IMG/VR virus record: IMGVR_UViG_3300024336_000001
Span: 1-64,000 of that record
DNA from: a virus
Length of the DNA stretch: 64,000 nucleotides
Reading direction: 5' to 3' (one strand)
Position 1 is the stretch's first letter, and every line of letters begins with the position of its first letter. The translations under genes were made by a program, and so were the position numbers. This document shows positions 38,743-48,335 of this stretch, in pieces. The notes beneath the pieces are model-generated. The model saw only the letters and a list, made by a program, of their open reading frames with translations. It was not told where the DNA came from and made no database searches.

Positions 38743-38943
38743 ATGTTGGCTATGCCTAAAAACAAGATAAATAATTTTCCTCATTCAACAAAACTCAGAT
38801 TTACAAAAAACAACTTCAATAAGTTAAGAAAAATCAAATACGACAATAACTCTTCATTCAATAAAATCATAAACGCTTTAATTTCACAAATTGACGAAAA
38901 ATCTATTTCAAGCACTATCAAAAGCTGGAAGGCGAGTCTATGA
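38743..38943 (+). CDS. Small basic protein, RHH-like
   Basis: A 66-residue basic protein. STKLRFTKNNFNKLRKIKYD and SSFNKIINALISQI have a strand-helix-helix pattern reminiscent of ribbon-helix-helix proteins. ATG 38752 is a second possible start; neither has a strong ribosome site. Overlaps the helicase start by 4 bp, so it may regulate the replication operon. Confidence 0.5.
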   Translation: MLAMPKNKINNFPHSTKLRFTKNNFNKLRKIKYDNNSSFNKIINALISQIDEKSISSTIKSWKASL

Positions 38944-40757
38944 ATAAGCCTGGCCGACCTTTTGAAGAGTCTCTTTTAACAATGGAGCAAAACCGACTTG
39001 TATATTGTGGAACGGCTGCTCAATTAAGGAATTGCTCTAAATCAATACCTATAAAGTATAACGACAAAACAAGATATTTTGAATTTCCAATTTTCCCAAC
39101 TATCGCAAAACACCTTGAAAAAATTGTCCCCCATATGCAGATAGATGTGAGGCTGAAAAAGCACCTAACCAGTAAGTCCAAACAGTTAAGCAACTTCTGG
39201 GATCTTAAGCTATCAAAGGACATAAAAGAAGATGCTCCATTAAAAGATGTTGGGCTTATTGATATTAAACTTTTTCCTCATCAAAAAGTTTCTTCCCGTA
39301 TTAACGAGTTATTTACAAGGGTACTTTGTTTGGATGAAATGGGACTAGGTAAAACCATAGTAGCTCTTCGGTCGGCCTTGTACCGTAAAATTTTCAATAA
39401 AAACAAACGCTGCCTAATTATCTGCCCAAATTCTATCAGGGTTACTGTATGGGCAAATGAAATAAAAAGCCGGACAGGGCTGGGGATTTGTGTGCCAGAC
39501 GGCACGAAGATCAAGCGAGAAAAGCTAATCAAGCAATTTATGGATCTTAATGCTTCTAATGAAGCTTATCATTTTATGGTTATCAACTATGAGATGACCT
39601 ACAAATACCTGGATCTCATAAAGCAATTCGCTGATGACCAGATGCTTATTATCGATGAATCTCACTACATGAAAAACAGATTATCTCAAAGAACTAAAGC
39701 GATTTTCAAAATTAATCCTAAGTATCTAATAAGTATGACCGGAACTCCATTCGACAATAAAATCGAAGATATTTTTGCTTTAGCTGAATATGTCTGCCCT
39801 TTAATTTTTTCCGGGAGCTACACTAAATTTAAAGACCAGTATTGTATAGAGCGCACTATCCCTCTTAAATCAAAAGGCAGGGTAATCCAGCGCAATGTAA
39901 TTGCAGGCTATAAAAATCTTGCTCAACTTAGAGCCACATTAGGGCTTATTTCTTATAGGCGCACAAAAAAAGAAGTTCTTGATTTGCCACCTAAACTTTA
40001 TGAAAACCGACAAATTCAAATGACTGTAGAGCAATGGAAATGTTACGAAAAAATGCGTCTGGAATGTTATGTAATGGTTGCCAAACTAGACGAAAGCCAA
40101 ATAGAAGCAACGGCCAAGGGCATTTTGGCAAAAATGTTGCGACTTTCACAGATTACAGATGGCTATTTAACTGATTTTGCTGATAAAAGCAAAACTTATT
40201 GGATTAAAAATAGTGGAAAAGTAGCCGAGCTTGATGATCTTCTGGAGCAAATAATAAATAGCGGACACAAGGCGGTTGTATGGTCCCGGTTTGTTGAAGT
40301 AGTAACCCACTTAACCAAAAGATATAAAGAAAAATACGGAGCTGTTTATATTAATGGGCAAGTCCCTACAAGTATGCGGCCAGAAATTATTGACCGCTTC
40401 CAAACAGACGAAAACACAAAAGTTTTTGTCGGCCAAATTCAAAGTTGCGGAGTTGGCATGACTCTTCATGCTGCCAGTTATGAGATTTTTTTTGATAAGT
40501 GCTTCATTTCCTCTTCAGGTATCACACAGGCGGAAGATCGTTGCCACAGAATAGGAATGAAAGATCGACTGACGATAATACATCTTATTGCAAAAAGTAC
40601 AATCGATGAATATTGGGAAAAGAATCTTAAAAATAAGCTTCAGGCTGTCAATGAAGTTACTCAAGATAATCAAGAGCAAGAATACACAGTTATCCCCGGA
40701 AAAGTTACTAAAGGAGATTTACTAGATTTATTAAAAATAGGAAAGAAGGGGGCCTAA
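38940..40757 (+). CDS. SNF2-family DNA helicase
   Basis: A 605-residue SF2 ATPase. Motif I is LDEMGLGKT (131-139), motif II DESH (239-242), motif III SMTGTPFDN (about 265-273) and motif VI QAEDRCHRIG (about 535). An N-terminal region of 105 residues of unknown function precedes it. Phage SNF2-type helicases take part in replication initiation, strand exchange or fork remodelling. First large gene of the plus-strand replication operon. Confidence 0.9.
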   Translation: MNKPGRPFEESLLTMEQNRLVYCGTAAQLRNCSKSIPIKYNDKTRYFEFPIFPTIAKHLEKIVPHMQIDVRLKKHLTSKSKQLSNFWDLKLSKDIKEDAPLKDVGLIDIKLFPHQKVSSRINELFTRVLCLDEMGLGKTIVALRSALYRKIFNKNKRCLIICPNSIRVTVWANEIKSRTGLGICVPDGTKIKREKLIKQFMDLNASNEAYHFMVINYEMTYKYLDLIKQFADDQMLIIDESHYMKNRLSQRTKAIFKINPKYLISMTGTPFDNKIEDIFALAEYVCPLIFSGSYTKFKDQYCIERTIPLKSKGRVIQRNVIAGYKNLAQLRATLGLISYRRTKKEVLDLPPKLYENRQIQMTVEQWKCYEKMRLECYVMVAKLDESQIEATAKGILAKMLRLSQITDGYLTDFADKSKTYWIKNSGKVAELDDLLEQIINSGHKAVVWSRFVEVVTHLTKRYKEKYGAVYINGQVPTSMRPEIIDRFQTDENTKVFVGQIQSCGVGMTLHAASYEIFFDKCFISSSGITQAEDRCHRIGMKDRLTIIHLIAKSTIDEYWEKNLKNKLQAVNEVTQDNQEQEYTVIPGKVTKGDLLDLLKIGKKGA

Positions 40758-40759
40758 AA

Positions 40760-40987
40760 ATGAAGCTGTCTAAATACCAAGAAAAGAGATTAGAAAAGCT
40801 GAAACAAAACAAAGGAACCCCTGTGTTTCTTGCAGGTACAGAAGGCTCCACCAAAGTTTCCGGGACAATAGTTTCTTTTAAGGTGGTTAAACCAAGAAAA
40901 AACCTAAAAATTCTTTATGGCTTGTTGTTTGAAGGCCAAAACAGTCCTATTTACGGCTCTAAAAAAGCCTTTGTTTTCGCATCTTAA
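40760..40987 (+). CDS. Hypothetical small beta-rich protein
   Basis: A 75-residue basic protein, 2 bp after the helicase. It reads GTPVFLAGTEGSTKVSGTIV and is likely a small barrel. Function unknown. Confidence 0.5.
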   Translation: MKLSKYQEKRLEKLKQNKGTPVFLAGTEGSTKVSGTIVSFKVVKPRKNLKILYGLLFEGQNSPIYGSKKAFVFAS

Positions 40988-41005
40988 ATTAAAAGGAGAA
41001 AAACC

Positions 41006-41581
41006 ATGACATCTATAAACGAAACTTTAGAAAGTGAAATTGATAAAGAATTAAATGAGCTTCAAGAAAATAAACCTGAGATGGTTCCCATTGAAGCTCT
41101 TGATGAAGCAGTTCAGGGAGCTTTTGATAAACAGTTTAAAGAATATGCAGAAAGATATTTAAGCTCGTATAACAAATATGTGCAGGCTAAGGCTGTTATG
41201 GATGATTTAAAAAACAAATCTGATGCTGCGGAGGTAGCAATGATTTCTTTTGCAAGGGATATTGGGGTTTTAACCAGTGAAGTAGCTCTTACTTATGACG
41301 GAATGGGAACGTTCAAGATTAAAGAGGCATATTTCGGTAATGTGACAAAGGCAAATCGGGCGAAAGTGTTTGCATTCTTTCGAAACCAGAAACGAGAAAA
41401 CGAATTTTTTGAATTGTCAGTACGGAAAGCTGAGGTCAATAAATTTGTTCGAGAGAAGGTCGATAAATGCAAGAAAAATAGTAAAGGAGGTGAGATCGAG
41501 CCTGATTTACCAGATGGCGTTTCTTTTGGAAAGAAACACAGCGTTTCATTATCAAACCGAAACTCTAGTTTTGGTGTATAA
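41006..41581 (+). CDS. Hypothetical replication-operon protein
   Basis: A 191-residue protein with AAAAGGAG before ATG 41006. A helical front part is followed by MGTFKIKEAYFGNVTKANRA, FFRNQKRENEFFELSVRKAE and LPDGVSFGKKHSVSLSNR. This C-terminal layout recalls small phage proteins placed before recombination or ssDNA-binding genes. No family can be named. Confidence 0.55.
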   Translation: MTSINETLESEIDKELNELQENKPEMVPIEALDEAVQGAFDKQFKEYAERYLSSYNKYVQAKAVMDDLKNKSDAAEVAMISFARDIGVLTSEVALTYDGMGTFKIKEAYFGNVTKANRAKVFAFFRNQKRENEFFELSVRKAEVNKFVREKVDKCKKNSKGGEIEPDLPDGVSFGKKHSVSLSNRNSSFGV

Positions 41582-41607
41582 AAAATATTTTTAAGGAGGA
41601 AGTTATT

Positions 41608-42621
41608 ATGGATTGGCCAAACGAAGAAGTTGAAGAGGCAAAACAAAATACCGGGATAGTAGAACCGGCAAAAAAAGAAACAAAACAAGAAGACGCTCCA
41701 AGCGAGGAAGAAGCTTTCGAGCAGTTAGGAGAAGATATGATGCAAGATGCACCACAAGAAAAAACTGAGACACCATCCCCTGCCCCTGAACCAGAAAAAA
41801 AAGAAGAAAAGAAAGAGGATAAGTCACCAGAAACTCAAACAACGGCTGTTGAAGCAAAGCCAGAGCAAGCATTATCTACAGAAATTAATATGGAGGAGCA
41901 CTTTATTGACGGAAAACCTAGAGGCTCTGTAGACATGGATGCTGGGGCATTGAATACGCCGAGATGGGCGATTGTCCAAGGTATATCTGATATTGCAAAA
42001 ACTCACCCAGACGCTCCAGGAAAAATTTATTTTTCAATGAACGATACTTTGCACAAAAAAGTAGAATTTTTGGTTATAGATTTTAAGCTTAACAGAAGGA
42101 TGTTTGAACCTTTCAAGGATGAAAAGGGCAATAAGATAAAGGACCGATCAACACACCCCCTGTGTTACTCAGATACCGGACAGCTTAATGACGGTGGCGT
42201 TTTACACCCAGCCCTGCAATCTGTTCGATGTTCAGAATGCCCACATTCAAAATGGAAAGAAAGTGAGCAACCTGCCTGTACGATATTTCATAACTACCTT
42301 GTTATCTCGGTAGAGCAATTAATAGCTAAAGAAAGCTTGCCTTCCATTCTTGCTTGCTCAAAATCTCAAACCAGAGAAACAAAAAAATTCAATACAGAGC
42401 TTAATTCCAAAATGGTTAGCTACAAAGGAGCTTCTGTTCGAGCACCATATTATTTTAATGTTTATTCATTAGAATCAATCGTGTCTCCAAACAATCCTGA
42501 TGTCGGCTATATTCCAGTTTTCAATTTAGTTCGATCAGCGACAGCAGAAGAAATTAATGCGTGTCTGCAAATATCCAAGCAATTTGAATCTATTGAATGG
42601 GCAAGTTTAAGAGAAGGATAA
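41608..42621 (+). CDS. Putative phage ssDNA-binding protein
   Basis: A 337-residue protein. The first 100 residues are a disordered Glu/Pro/Lys-rich tail. The rest has an OB-like beta pattern with a Cys cluster (VRCSECPHSKWKESEQPAC), as in phage proteins of the ssDNA-binding type with 'P.wkivQg.s' and 'C..Cp...W' signatures (NTPRWAIVQGISDIAK here). Strong AAGGAGG upstream. The acidic tail is at the N-terminus, opposite to common SSBs. Assignment is tentative. Confidence 0.55.
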   Translation: MDWPNEEVEEAKQNTGIVEPAKKETKQEDAPSEEEAFEQLGEDMMQDAPQEKTETPSPAPEPEKKEEKKEDKSPETQTTAVEAKPEQALSTEINMEEHFIDGKPRGSVDMDAGALNTPRWAIVQGISDIAKTHPDAPGKIYFSMNDTLHKKVEFLVIDFKLNRRMFEPFKDEKGNKIKDRSTHPLCYSDTGQLNDGGVLHPALQSVRCSECPHSKWKESEQPACTIFHNYLVISVEQLIAKESLPSILACSKSQTRETKKFNTELNSKMVSYKGASVRAPYYFNVYSLESIVSPNNPDVGYIPVFNLVRSATAEEINACLQISKQFESIEWASLREG

Positions 42622-42623
42622 TC

Positions 42624-42639
42624 GTTTGATACACCAAAC
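42624..42639. promoter_or_regulatory. Operator GTTTGATACACCAAAC (copy 3)
   Basis: Third and least perfect copy of the palindrome at 29117 and 35928, placed just before the gene at 42667, in a short gap of the replication operon. Confidence 0.6.
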
Positions 42640-42666
42640 AAAAACAACTACAAGGAGGTATAATGT

Positions 42667-43131
42667 ATGTATAAATTAAAAGGAATAACACATTTTGAGG
42701 GGCGACAAATCTTGGACTGCCTGGGAGCGCAAAACGAGGGCAAGGCTTCTATTAGCGAAATCCGAAAGATGTTGGGATTAATTGACAAAATAGAGGAGGT
42801 TGGCAAAGGGGTTCCTAGCGAAAGTGTAAACGATATGAATAAAATCATCGACACTTTCTCTGATGAGGCTAAAAAAACTTTAACAAAAGCTGATGTTGAG
42901 AAAAAGCAAGATGTGATTTGGGATACAATTTATATTGCTGAATTGGTATTAGAAAACAAAGAATTCGAAACTATCAAAAAAGCTTTTGACGATATTAGCG
43001 ATAAGCGGGCATTACCAAGAGATCTTCGGTATGCAAGACGATTTGATAGGTTTTACAAAGCCCTTGAGAAAACAGAGTCATTTGATGTGAACCAGAAAAA
43101 AGATGACCAAGTTGCTAAAGAGGACAAATAG
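42667..43131 (+). CDS. Hypothetical protein before the primase-helicase
   Basis: A 154-residue helical protein. ATG 42667 lies 8 bp after AAGGAGG; an overlapping ATG at 42663 opens only a 3-codon frame (M-Y-V-stop) with better spacing, which may damp translation. It reads KASISEIRKMLGLIDKIEEV. No family is recognised. Confidence 0.6.
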   Translation: MYKLKGITHFEGRQILDCLGAQNEGKASISEIRKMLGLIDKIEEVGKGVPSESVNDMNKIIDTFSDEAKKTLTKADVEKKQDVIWDTIYIAELVLENKEFETIKKAFDDISDKRALPRDLRYARRFDRFYKALEKTESFDVNQKKDDQVAKEDK

Positions 43132-43157
43132 GGGGATCCCTTGTAAAGCAAAATTTT

Positions 43158-46100
43158 ATGGATTTAGAACGGGTAAAGGGACAAGTAAAAGAGAGGTTTG
43201 ATTATGAAAGTTATTATCATAACTTAGGTCTTCAAACCTCAAATCCACCAAAGCATACTCAAGATAGGCTAAGATTCTGCTGCCCATTTCACACCGATAA
43301 AACACCCTCTTTTTATGCCTATGTAAGCGGGCCAAAAAAAGGAAGATGGGAGTGTTATGGGGGAAGCTGTGGAAAATCCGGTGATATTTTCGACTTCATA
43401 CAAGAGTATGAAAAGTGCGATTTTATGACCGCCCTTAAGAAAGCGGCTGAAATATGTGGCGTGGATACTGACGAAACACGTACCTACGAACCAAAAGGCA
43501 GACCACTTTTAAAAGAAAAGCTTGTAGACGATTACCATAAGAATTTAATTGAAAACGAAGAATATAAACCACAGTTACAATGGCTAAAAGATATCCGTGG
43601 ATTAACAGAGAAAACTATCCGAAAGTGGAAAATTGGATGGCGGCCACCATATATAAAAGGGCAGCTTGGTCGATATTCTATTCCTATCTATGGCCCAGAT
43701 AAACAGCTTTGGAATATTAAATACTATAACAGGGACGAAGAAGCAAAATATATTTTTCATACCTATAAGCCGAAAGGCGGTGAAAAATATAGTTACCATG
43801 AGCCACATCACGCCTTTGCTAATTGGCATCACAAACAAGCCTCTGGGCATGTTTTAATTTGCGAAGGGGAAATGGACGGGCTAACTTTAGATCAATATAA
43901 TTTTCCTTTCATTTGTGAATTAACCGGAGCTGGTAGCTGGAGTGGACACAACAATGAATATTTAAGAGGTAAAACCGTACTAATTGCCTATGATAATGAT
44001 GATGCGGGCAAAGAGGGGGCCGATAAGCTTCTTAAAAAAATAAGTGGCTATCCAAAAGACATAGGGATATTAGATCTTTCTATAGCGGGGAAAGGTGCTG
44101 ACATCACAGATTATTTTAATTTTCCGAAAACAAGAGAAGATTTTACTACATTAATTCAAGAAACAGAGCCAGTGGTAATTAACGAACCCAAAGAAGAAGA
44201 AAAAGTCAGCGAAAACATAGTTTCTTTAAACGATGTTTTGAAAAAAGCATCTCTTTTTAATACTCATAACCGTTTTAAGATCAGGGTGGTTGGCGTATCG
44301 GAGCAACCAGGAACCATACCTACTAAAGCTTGCCTAACTTGTAATATGGATGTGAAATGCACTTCTAAACGATGGTGTCCTGTTATAAGAAACCACAGTG
44401 CTAACCTAGAATTTGACCTTAAAAAAGACAAGAAATCCTTTATTACTTACTTAACTTCGTCTCAAAGCGAAGCTGAGGGGGCTTTTAAGCGGTTAGCGGA
44501 AATCCCTAAAAGATGTTTTCAATCGGTACGCTTTTTAGACCAAGAAGTTTTGTCTTTTGTTGAAGCAAAAGTTGTTCAGAAAGTAGCTCTTGGTAATTTG
44601 AGTAATAAAATAGAAAGCACAGCTACCGTTTTTTATCTTGGTGAGGAAGAGATTAAGGCTAATTCTTGCTATGAAATGATCGGGAAAAGGGTTGAGCACC
44701 CCAAGAATCACGGAACCTTTATTATAGCAGACAAAGCTATCCCTGAAATCGATGACCTCGATGCGTTTAAGATCACAGAAAAAGAATACGAGTTGTTAAA
44801 TATATTTAGAAAACCATCCAACGTTAACGCCTATGATTGGATTCACCAACAAAATAAAGATGTTTCTCAAAACGTATTAAAATTAGTTGGAACAACTATT
44901 ATGGCAGATTCTATTTTAACCACTACTTTTTCACCGCTTAATTTTACTTTTATGAATGAGTTTATACCAAGAGGTCATCCTAATACATTAGTGGTTGGGG
45001 ATACTGGCACGGGCAAATCTTCTGCTATCAGAAAATGGAATGAGTTTTGCCCATCTTTTGACATGGTATCCGGGGAACATTGTTCAGTGGCAGGTATGGT
45101 GGGCGGTCAAAAAAAGGGCGAAAAACAAGACATTCTGACACCCGGAGCCTTGCCACGAAATACCAGAAGAGCCATAGCAATAGATGAATTTAAAAAAATG
45201 CCAAAAGAGGTAAGACATGCTTTGACCCAGGTGCGCTCTGAAGGACGAGTTGATTATACAAAAATACAAAATATTACCTGGGAGGCCAGAACTAGGATTT
45301 TATTCTTTTCTTCTCCGGTTGGCCGAAACAATTCCTTGTCTTCCTATAACCCACCGGTTAAAGCTGTTGCTGCAATGTTTGATTCCAGCAATGAAGATGT
45401 GCGGCGAACCGATCATATATATTTAATGCACAAAGATGAAGTTCCTATTGAAGCAATAAACAGAGTAATTCTTGATAATGAGAAGGTTGAGCATAAGTTT
45501 AAGTCGGATAATTTTAAATGCCTTCTAACTTATGCTTGGACAAGTAACGCAAACAATATTTGCATCACTGAAGAAGCAGAAGAGCTAATTTTAAGCGAAA
45601 CTGTCCGTCTTTCAAAAAAATATGTGGATAAAATTACCATTGTAGACGGTAAGTCCCACCGCTATAAGCTTTGTATTGGCGCAATGAACCACGCTGTCAG
45701 ATGTTTTTCAACCAATGAAGAGGCTGTTAGTAAAAAAATTAACGGAGAAATCAGGACATTTGAAAAAGGGCGATTGTTAATCGTTTTACCAGAGCATGTT
45801 GAAAGCTATATCGAAATGTTTGAAGAGCATATGGATAGTGAAAAAGTTGGTTTCCTTGAGTTCAGTAGACAAATGCAAAGAAAAGATCGCTTAGTAGATG
45901 AGCACCTGGATCTTGGAAGTCTATTTAACCACGTCCTTCCAACGTTACAACTAAAATACATCAAATTCAAAGAGATTATTTTCTCCCGTAATGTCAAAAA
46001 TTTGGCTACATTAAAAATGCAGTTATGCCCAACAGACTCATTAAGGGGCGCAGATCTATTAATTGATTGGCTCTTAGGCTATGACTTCATAAAAATATCT

Positions 46101-46364
46101 GATGGCAAATATGTTGTTTATAATGCAAATCAGATAAAAAAATTACGAGTTAAGTGTGAAAAATATTATAGCCTTGGCATTACCAGCATCAGAAAAAAAG
46201 AAGCGGAATATACCGATAAAGTAAGCCGGGTAAGCTTAGATGATGTTGATAAGAAAAAACAAAGTCTTGAAGAAGATGAAGAAGATCAAGAGGGGCAGTT
46301 TGATTTTAATACAAACCAATGGAAGGAGGGTCTTGATGAAGAGAATCAAGCTGACCTCACTTAA
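43158..46364 (+). CDS. Primase-helicase: CHC2/TOPRIM primase fused to MCM-like AAA+
   Basis: A 1068-residue replication enzyme. A CHC2-type zinc finger (CCPFHTDKTPSFY, 41-53, with Cys66 and Cys71) is followed by a TOPRIM domain with Glu236 in LICEGEMDG and the acidic DNDDAG (279-284). A Cys-rich segment (ACLTCNMDVKCTSKRWC, 391-407) follows, then an AAA+ domain with Walker A GDTGTGKSS (614-622), Walker B AIDEFKKM (674-681), VRSEGRVDYTKI and RRTDHIYL with an arginine-finger-like pair. The Walker B and following hairpin follow the MCM pattern (CIDEFDKM, ...ARTSVLAAANP), not DnaB/RecA. The fusion of DnaG-type primase to MCM-like helicase is unusual. Confidence 0.88.
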   Translation: MDLERVKGQVKERFDYESYYHNLGLQTSNPPKHTQDRLRFCCPFHTDKTPSFYAYVSGPKKGRWECYGGSCGKSGDIFDFIQEYEKCDFMTALKKAAEICGVDTDETRTYEPKGRPLLKEKLVDDYHKNLIENEEYKPQLQWLKDIRGLTEKTIRKWKIGWRPPYIKGQLGRYSIPIYGPDKQLWNIKYYNRDEEAKYIFHTYKPKGGEKYSYHEPHHAFANWHHKQASGHVLICEGEMDGLTLDQYNFPFICELTGAGSWSGHNNEYLRGKTVLIAYDNDDAGKEGADKLLKKISGYPKDIGILDLSIAGKGADITDYFNFPKTREDFTTLIQETEPVVINEPKEEEKVSENIVSLNDVLKKASLFNTHNRFKIRVVGVSEQPGTIPTKACLTCNMDVKCTSKRWCPVIRNHSANLEFDLKKDKKSFITYLTSSQSEAEGAFKRLAEIPKRCFQSVRFLDQEVLSFVEAKVVQKVALGNLSNKIESTATVFYLGEEEIKANSCYEMIGKRVEHPKNHGTFIIADKAIPEIDDLDAFKITEKEYELLNIFRKPSNVNAYDWIHQQNKDVSQNVLKLVGTTIMADSILTTTFSPLNFTFMNEFIPRGHPNTLVVGDTGTGKSSAIRKWNEFCPSFDMVSGEHCSVAGMVGGQKKGEKQDILTPGALPRNTRRAIAIDEFKKMPKEVRHALTQVRSEGRVDYTKIQNITWEARTRILFFSSPVGRNNSLSSYNPPVKAVAAMFDSSNEDVRRTDHIYLMHKDEVPIEAINRVILDNEKVEHKFKSDNFKCLLTYAWTSNANNICITEEAEELILSETVRLSKKYVDKITIVDGKSHRYKLCIGAMNHAVRCFSTNEEAVSKKINGEIRTFEKGRLLIVLPEHVESYIEMFEEHMDSEKVGFLEFSRQMQRKDRLVDEHLDLGSLFNHVLPTLQLKYIKFKEIIFSRNVKNLATLKMQLCPTDSLRGADLLIDWLLGYDFIKISDGKYVVYNANQIKKLRVKCEKYYSLGITSIRKKEAEYTDKVSRVSLDDVDKKKQSLEEDEEDQEGQFDFNTNQWKEGLDEENQADLT

Positions 46365-46752
46365 AATTAGAAACTTTGACCGCATGAACGATGATGTGTT
46401 TGTTCGTTATAAATACAGCAATAAAAATGAACTTGATGTTATTTGTTATGAGATCCACAAACTCCAAAGAGGTTTATATAAAGGTGAATTTACTGGCGAA
46501 CTAAAAGAAATGTATCACCACTTAACAAGTCAGTTGGCTAAGTATTATAAAAACCCAGATCATTGGCTCACTAAGGTTGAGGCAGCAAAGCTACTTAACT
46601 GCCATCCAAGAAAAATAGATGCTTATTATCAACGTGGCTGTATCAGAGCCGAGGCTGTAGATACCTCCCGTGGAGAAGCCTTAAGACTTAGATATTGCAA
46701 AAATGATATTGAGGACCTAAAGGAAGAAATAGATGCCAAGACCAAAAATTAA
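46336..46752 (+). CDS. HTH (excisionase/MerR-like) protein
   Basis: A 138-residue basic protein from ATG 46336, behind AAGGAGGG, overlapping the end of the primase gene by 29 bp. Its C-terminal half has a winged-helix pattern (LTKVEAAKLLNCHPRKIDAY, then YQRGCIRAEAV). It may load or regulate the helicase, or act as an excisionase. Confidence 0.65.
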   Translation: MKRIKLTSLKIRNFDRMNDDVFVRYKYSNKNELDVICYEIHKLQRGLYKGEFTGELKEMYHHLTSQLAKYYKNPDHWLTKVEAAKLLNCHPRKIDAYYQRGCIRAEAVDTSRGEALRLRYCKNDIEDLKEEIDAKTKN

Positions 46753-47338
46753 ATTCATAGCTTACCAACCAGAGGGTTTTAAAAAGTCTTTAGCAGAAGG
46801 AGCGTACACGAAGTTCTTTTTTAAACCAGTTGATGAGTTTGTTTATGTTATAAAGGACAAGTTAGACAAAGATCTGTTTCCCTTTAAGGACCACGCTGTT
46901 TATTACCAAGAAGAAATCTTGTTTTGCAAGGAAATGCTAGAAGCTGTAAAGGCAGGCAAAATCCCTGAAGATATGGCAATAAAAAACGTAAGATCCATTC
47001 ATTATTTGGTTAAAATGTTTGAAGGCACAATACAAAGAGGTCGTCATATAGACCCAGATCCAACTATAGGGAAAACCCCGGACGTTCGGTATTGGAAGCG
47101 ATTGAATGATTATGCTTTTACTGTGATAAAGGATGCCGAATTTGACGAGGCTATCAAAGCGTTAAGAATGAAACACTTTAAAATTTGGCCTAACAGTACC
47201 GGCGCACTGGGCTTGTTTCCACCTAATAAAATGGGAAAAGAAGAAAAGCAGGCCGTATCTTACAAATATATCATTCCGAACAAAGAACATATTAAAGAAG
47301 CCTTGAGCTGCATTTCAGACGTTACACCCAGGAATTAA
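46733..47338 (+). CDS. Hypothetical protein of the replication operon
   Basis: A 201-residue protein overlapping the HTH gene by 20 bp. It has aromatic and basic stretches (SLAEGAYTKFFFKPVDEFVY) and a helical middle. No family is recognised. Confidence 0.55.
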   Translation: MPRPKIKFIAYQPEGFKKSLAEGAYTKFFFKPVDEFVYVIKDKLDKDLFPFKDHAVYYQEEILFCKEMLEAVKAGKIPEDMAIKNVRSIHYLVKMFEGTIQRGRHIDPDPTIGKTPDVRYWKRLNDYAFTVIKDAEFDEAIKALRMKHFKIWPNSTGALGLFPPNKMGKEEKQAVSYKYIIPNKEHIKEALSCISDVTPRN

Positions 47339-47340
47339 AT

Positions 47341-47571
47341 ATGCCATTAATAGTGAAAGTGTTTGTAAATAAACGGCAGATTGATGAAATAAAAATAGAA
47401 CGCCTGGAGAGTTTTAATAAGAGGGATCAAGACTATCGATACGAAATTATTAAGCCAAAAAATAAGGGGGGTGCTTTAAGACATCGGTATTCAAAGGGCT
47501 GGAAGCCTTTACTTATTAAAGCTTTGAAAAAACTAATTACGGAGGAAACAAATGAGCGAAACTCAAGTTGA
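47341..47571 (+). CDS. Hypothetical small protein
   Basis: A 76-residue basic protein (IVKVFVNKRQIDEIKIERLE), 2 bp after the preceding stop and overlapping the next gene by 20 bp. Function unknown. Confidence 0.55.
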   Translation: MPLIVKVFVNKRQIDEIKIERLESFNKRDQDYRYEIIKPKNKGGALRHRYSKGWKPLLIKALKKLITEETNERNSS

Positions 47572-47914
47572 ATCAAAAATAAAAACAATTACCTTTGAAG
47601 AACTTTTAAAGCAAGGAGAGACGCTGTACGGAAAAGATAAAAAGCTATGGAGGTTTAAATGTCCCATGTGCAACACTGTTCAATCTTTTTATGATTTTGT
47701 TGAAGCTGGCGTTGAAAAAAAACAAATAGAAAACTATCTGGGGTTTTCTTGTATAGGTAGATATAACGGCAACGGTAAATCAGCATTATTCGGAAAACCA
47801 ACAAAAAAAACCGGTTGTGATTGGTCATTGGGCGGTTTGTTTACCTTGCATAAAAAAGTAATTATCAAGGACGGCAAAGAATATCCTCGGTTTGAATTTG
47901 CAGACGAAGACTAA
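47552..47914 (+). CDS. VVA0879-like zinc protein
   Basis: A 120-residue protein with FKCPMCNTVQSFYDFVEAG, then a GFSCIGRY and GCDWSLGGLFTLHKK pattern. This matches the VVA0879-type family of phage and island proteins, which carry four conserved Cys. AACGGAGGAA before ATG 47552. The function of the family is unknown. Confidence 0.75.
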   Translation: MSETQVESKIKTITFEELLKQGETLYGKDKKLWRFKCPMCNTVQSFYDFVEAGVEKKQIENYLGFSCIGRYNGNGKSALFGKPTKKTGCDWSLGGLFTLHKKVIIKDGKEYPRFEFADED

Positions 47915-47915
47915 A

Positions 47916-48335
47916 ATGGCAGAAGGCACTAAACGCAAAAAGTGGGAAGAGCAGATACTAAAACTAGGTTTTAGAACTTGGAAATCTATCAAAATTCCTG
48001 ATGCCCCAATGACCGGAAACAAAATATGCGACTCTATATTAGATAATGGCCAAACGTTTTATCTTGAATGGAAGGACCTGGATGTAAGTAAAACTGTAAA
48101 TTATTTCAATCCTAAAAGCATCTTCCGGCCACATCAAATTAGAGAGCTTAACGAAATTGAGGATATGTCTTTGCGGAATTATAAATGCGCTTTTGGTATG
48201 TGCGGGAAAAAAATAAGCAACCGGATCCACATATACATAATTCCTGCTAAAGCCCTTAAACAAGATCGGATTTACTTGAAAGATTATGAGGCATATTCAT
48301 TAGAAGGGGCGGTGAAGTTTTTTTGTCCAAGATAA
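47916..48335 (+). CDS. RecU-like Holliday junction resolvase
   Basis: A 139-residue protein from ATG 47916. It has the nuclease pattern D-x(n)-ExK with SILDNGQTFYLEWKDLD, followed by FRPHQIRELNEIE and an RIHIYIIPAKAL strand, like RecU resolvases (EAK, HQ, IP). Ser/Thr-rich RecU front parts are short here. It would resolve recombination intermediates. Assignment is by motif. Confidence 0.7.
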   Translation: MAEGTKRKKWEEQILKLGFRTWKSIKIPDAPMTGNKICDSILDNGQTFYLEWKDLDVSKTVNYFNPKSIFRPHQIRELNEIEDMSLRNYKCAFGMCGKKISNRIHIYIIPAKALKQDRIYLKDYEAYSLEGAVKFFCPR

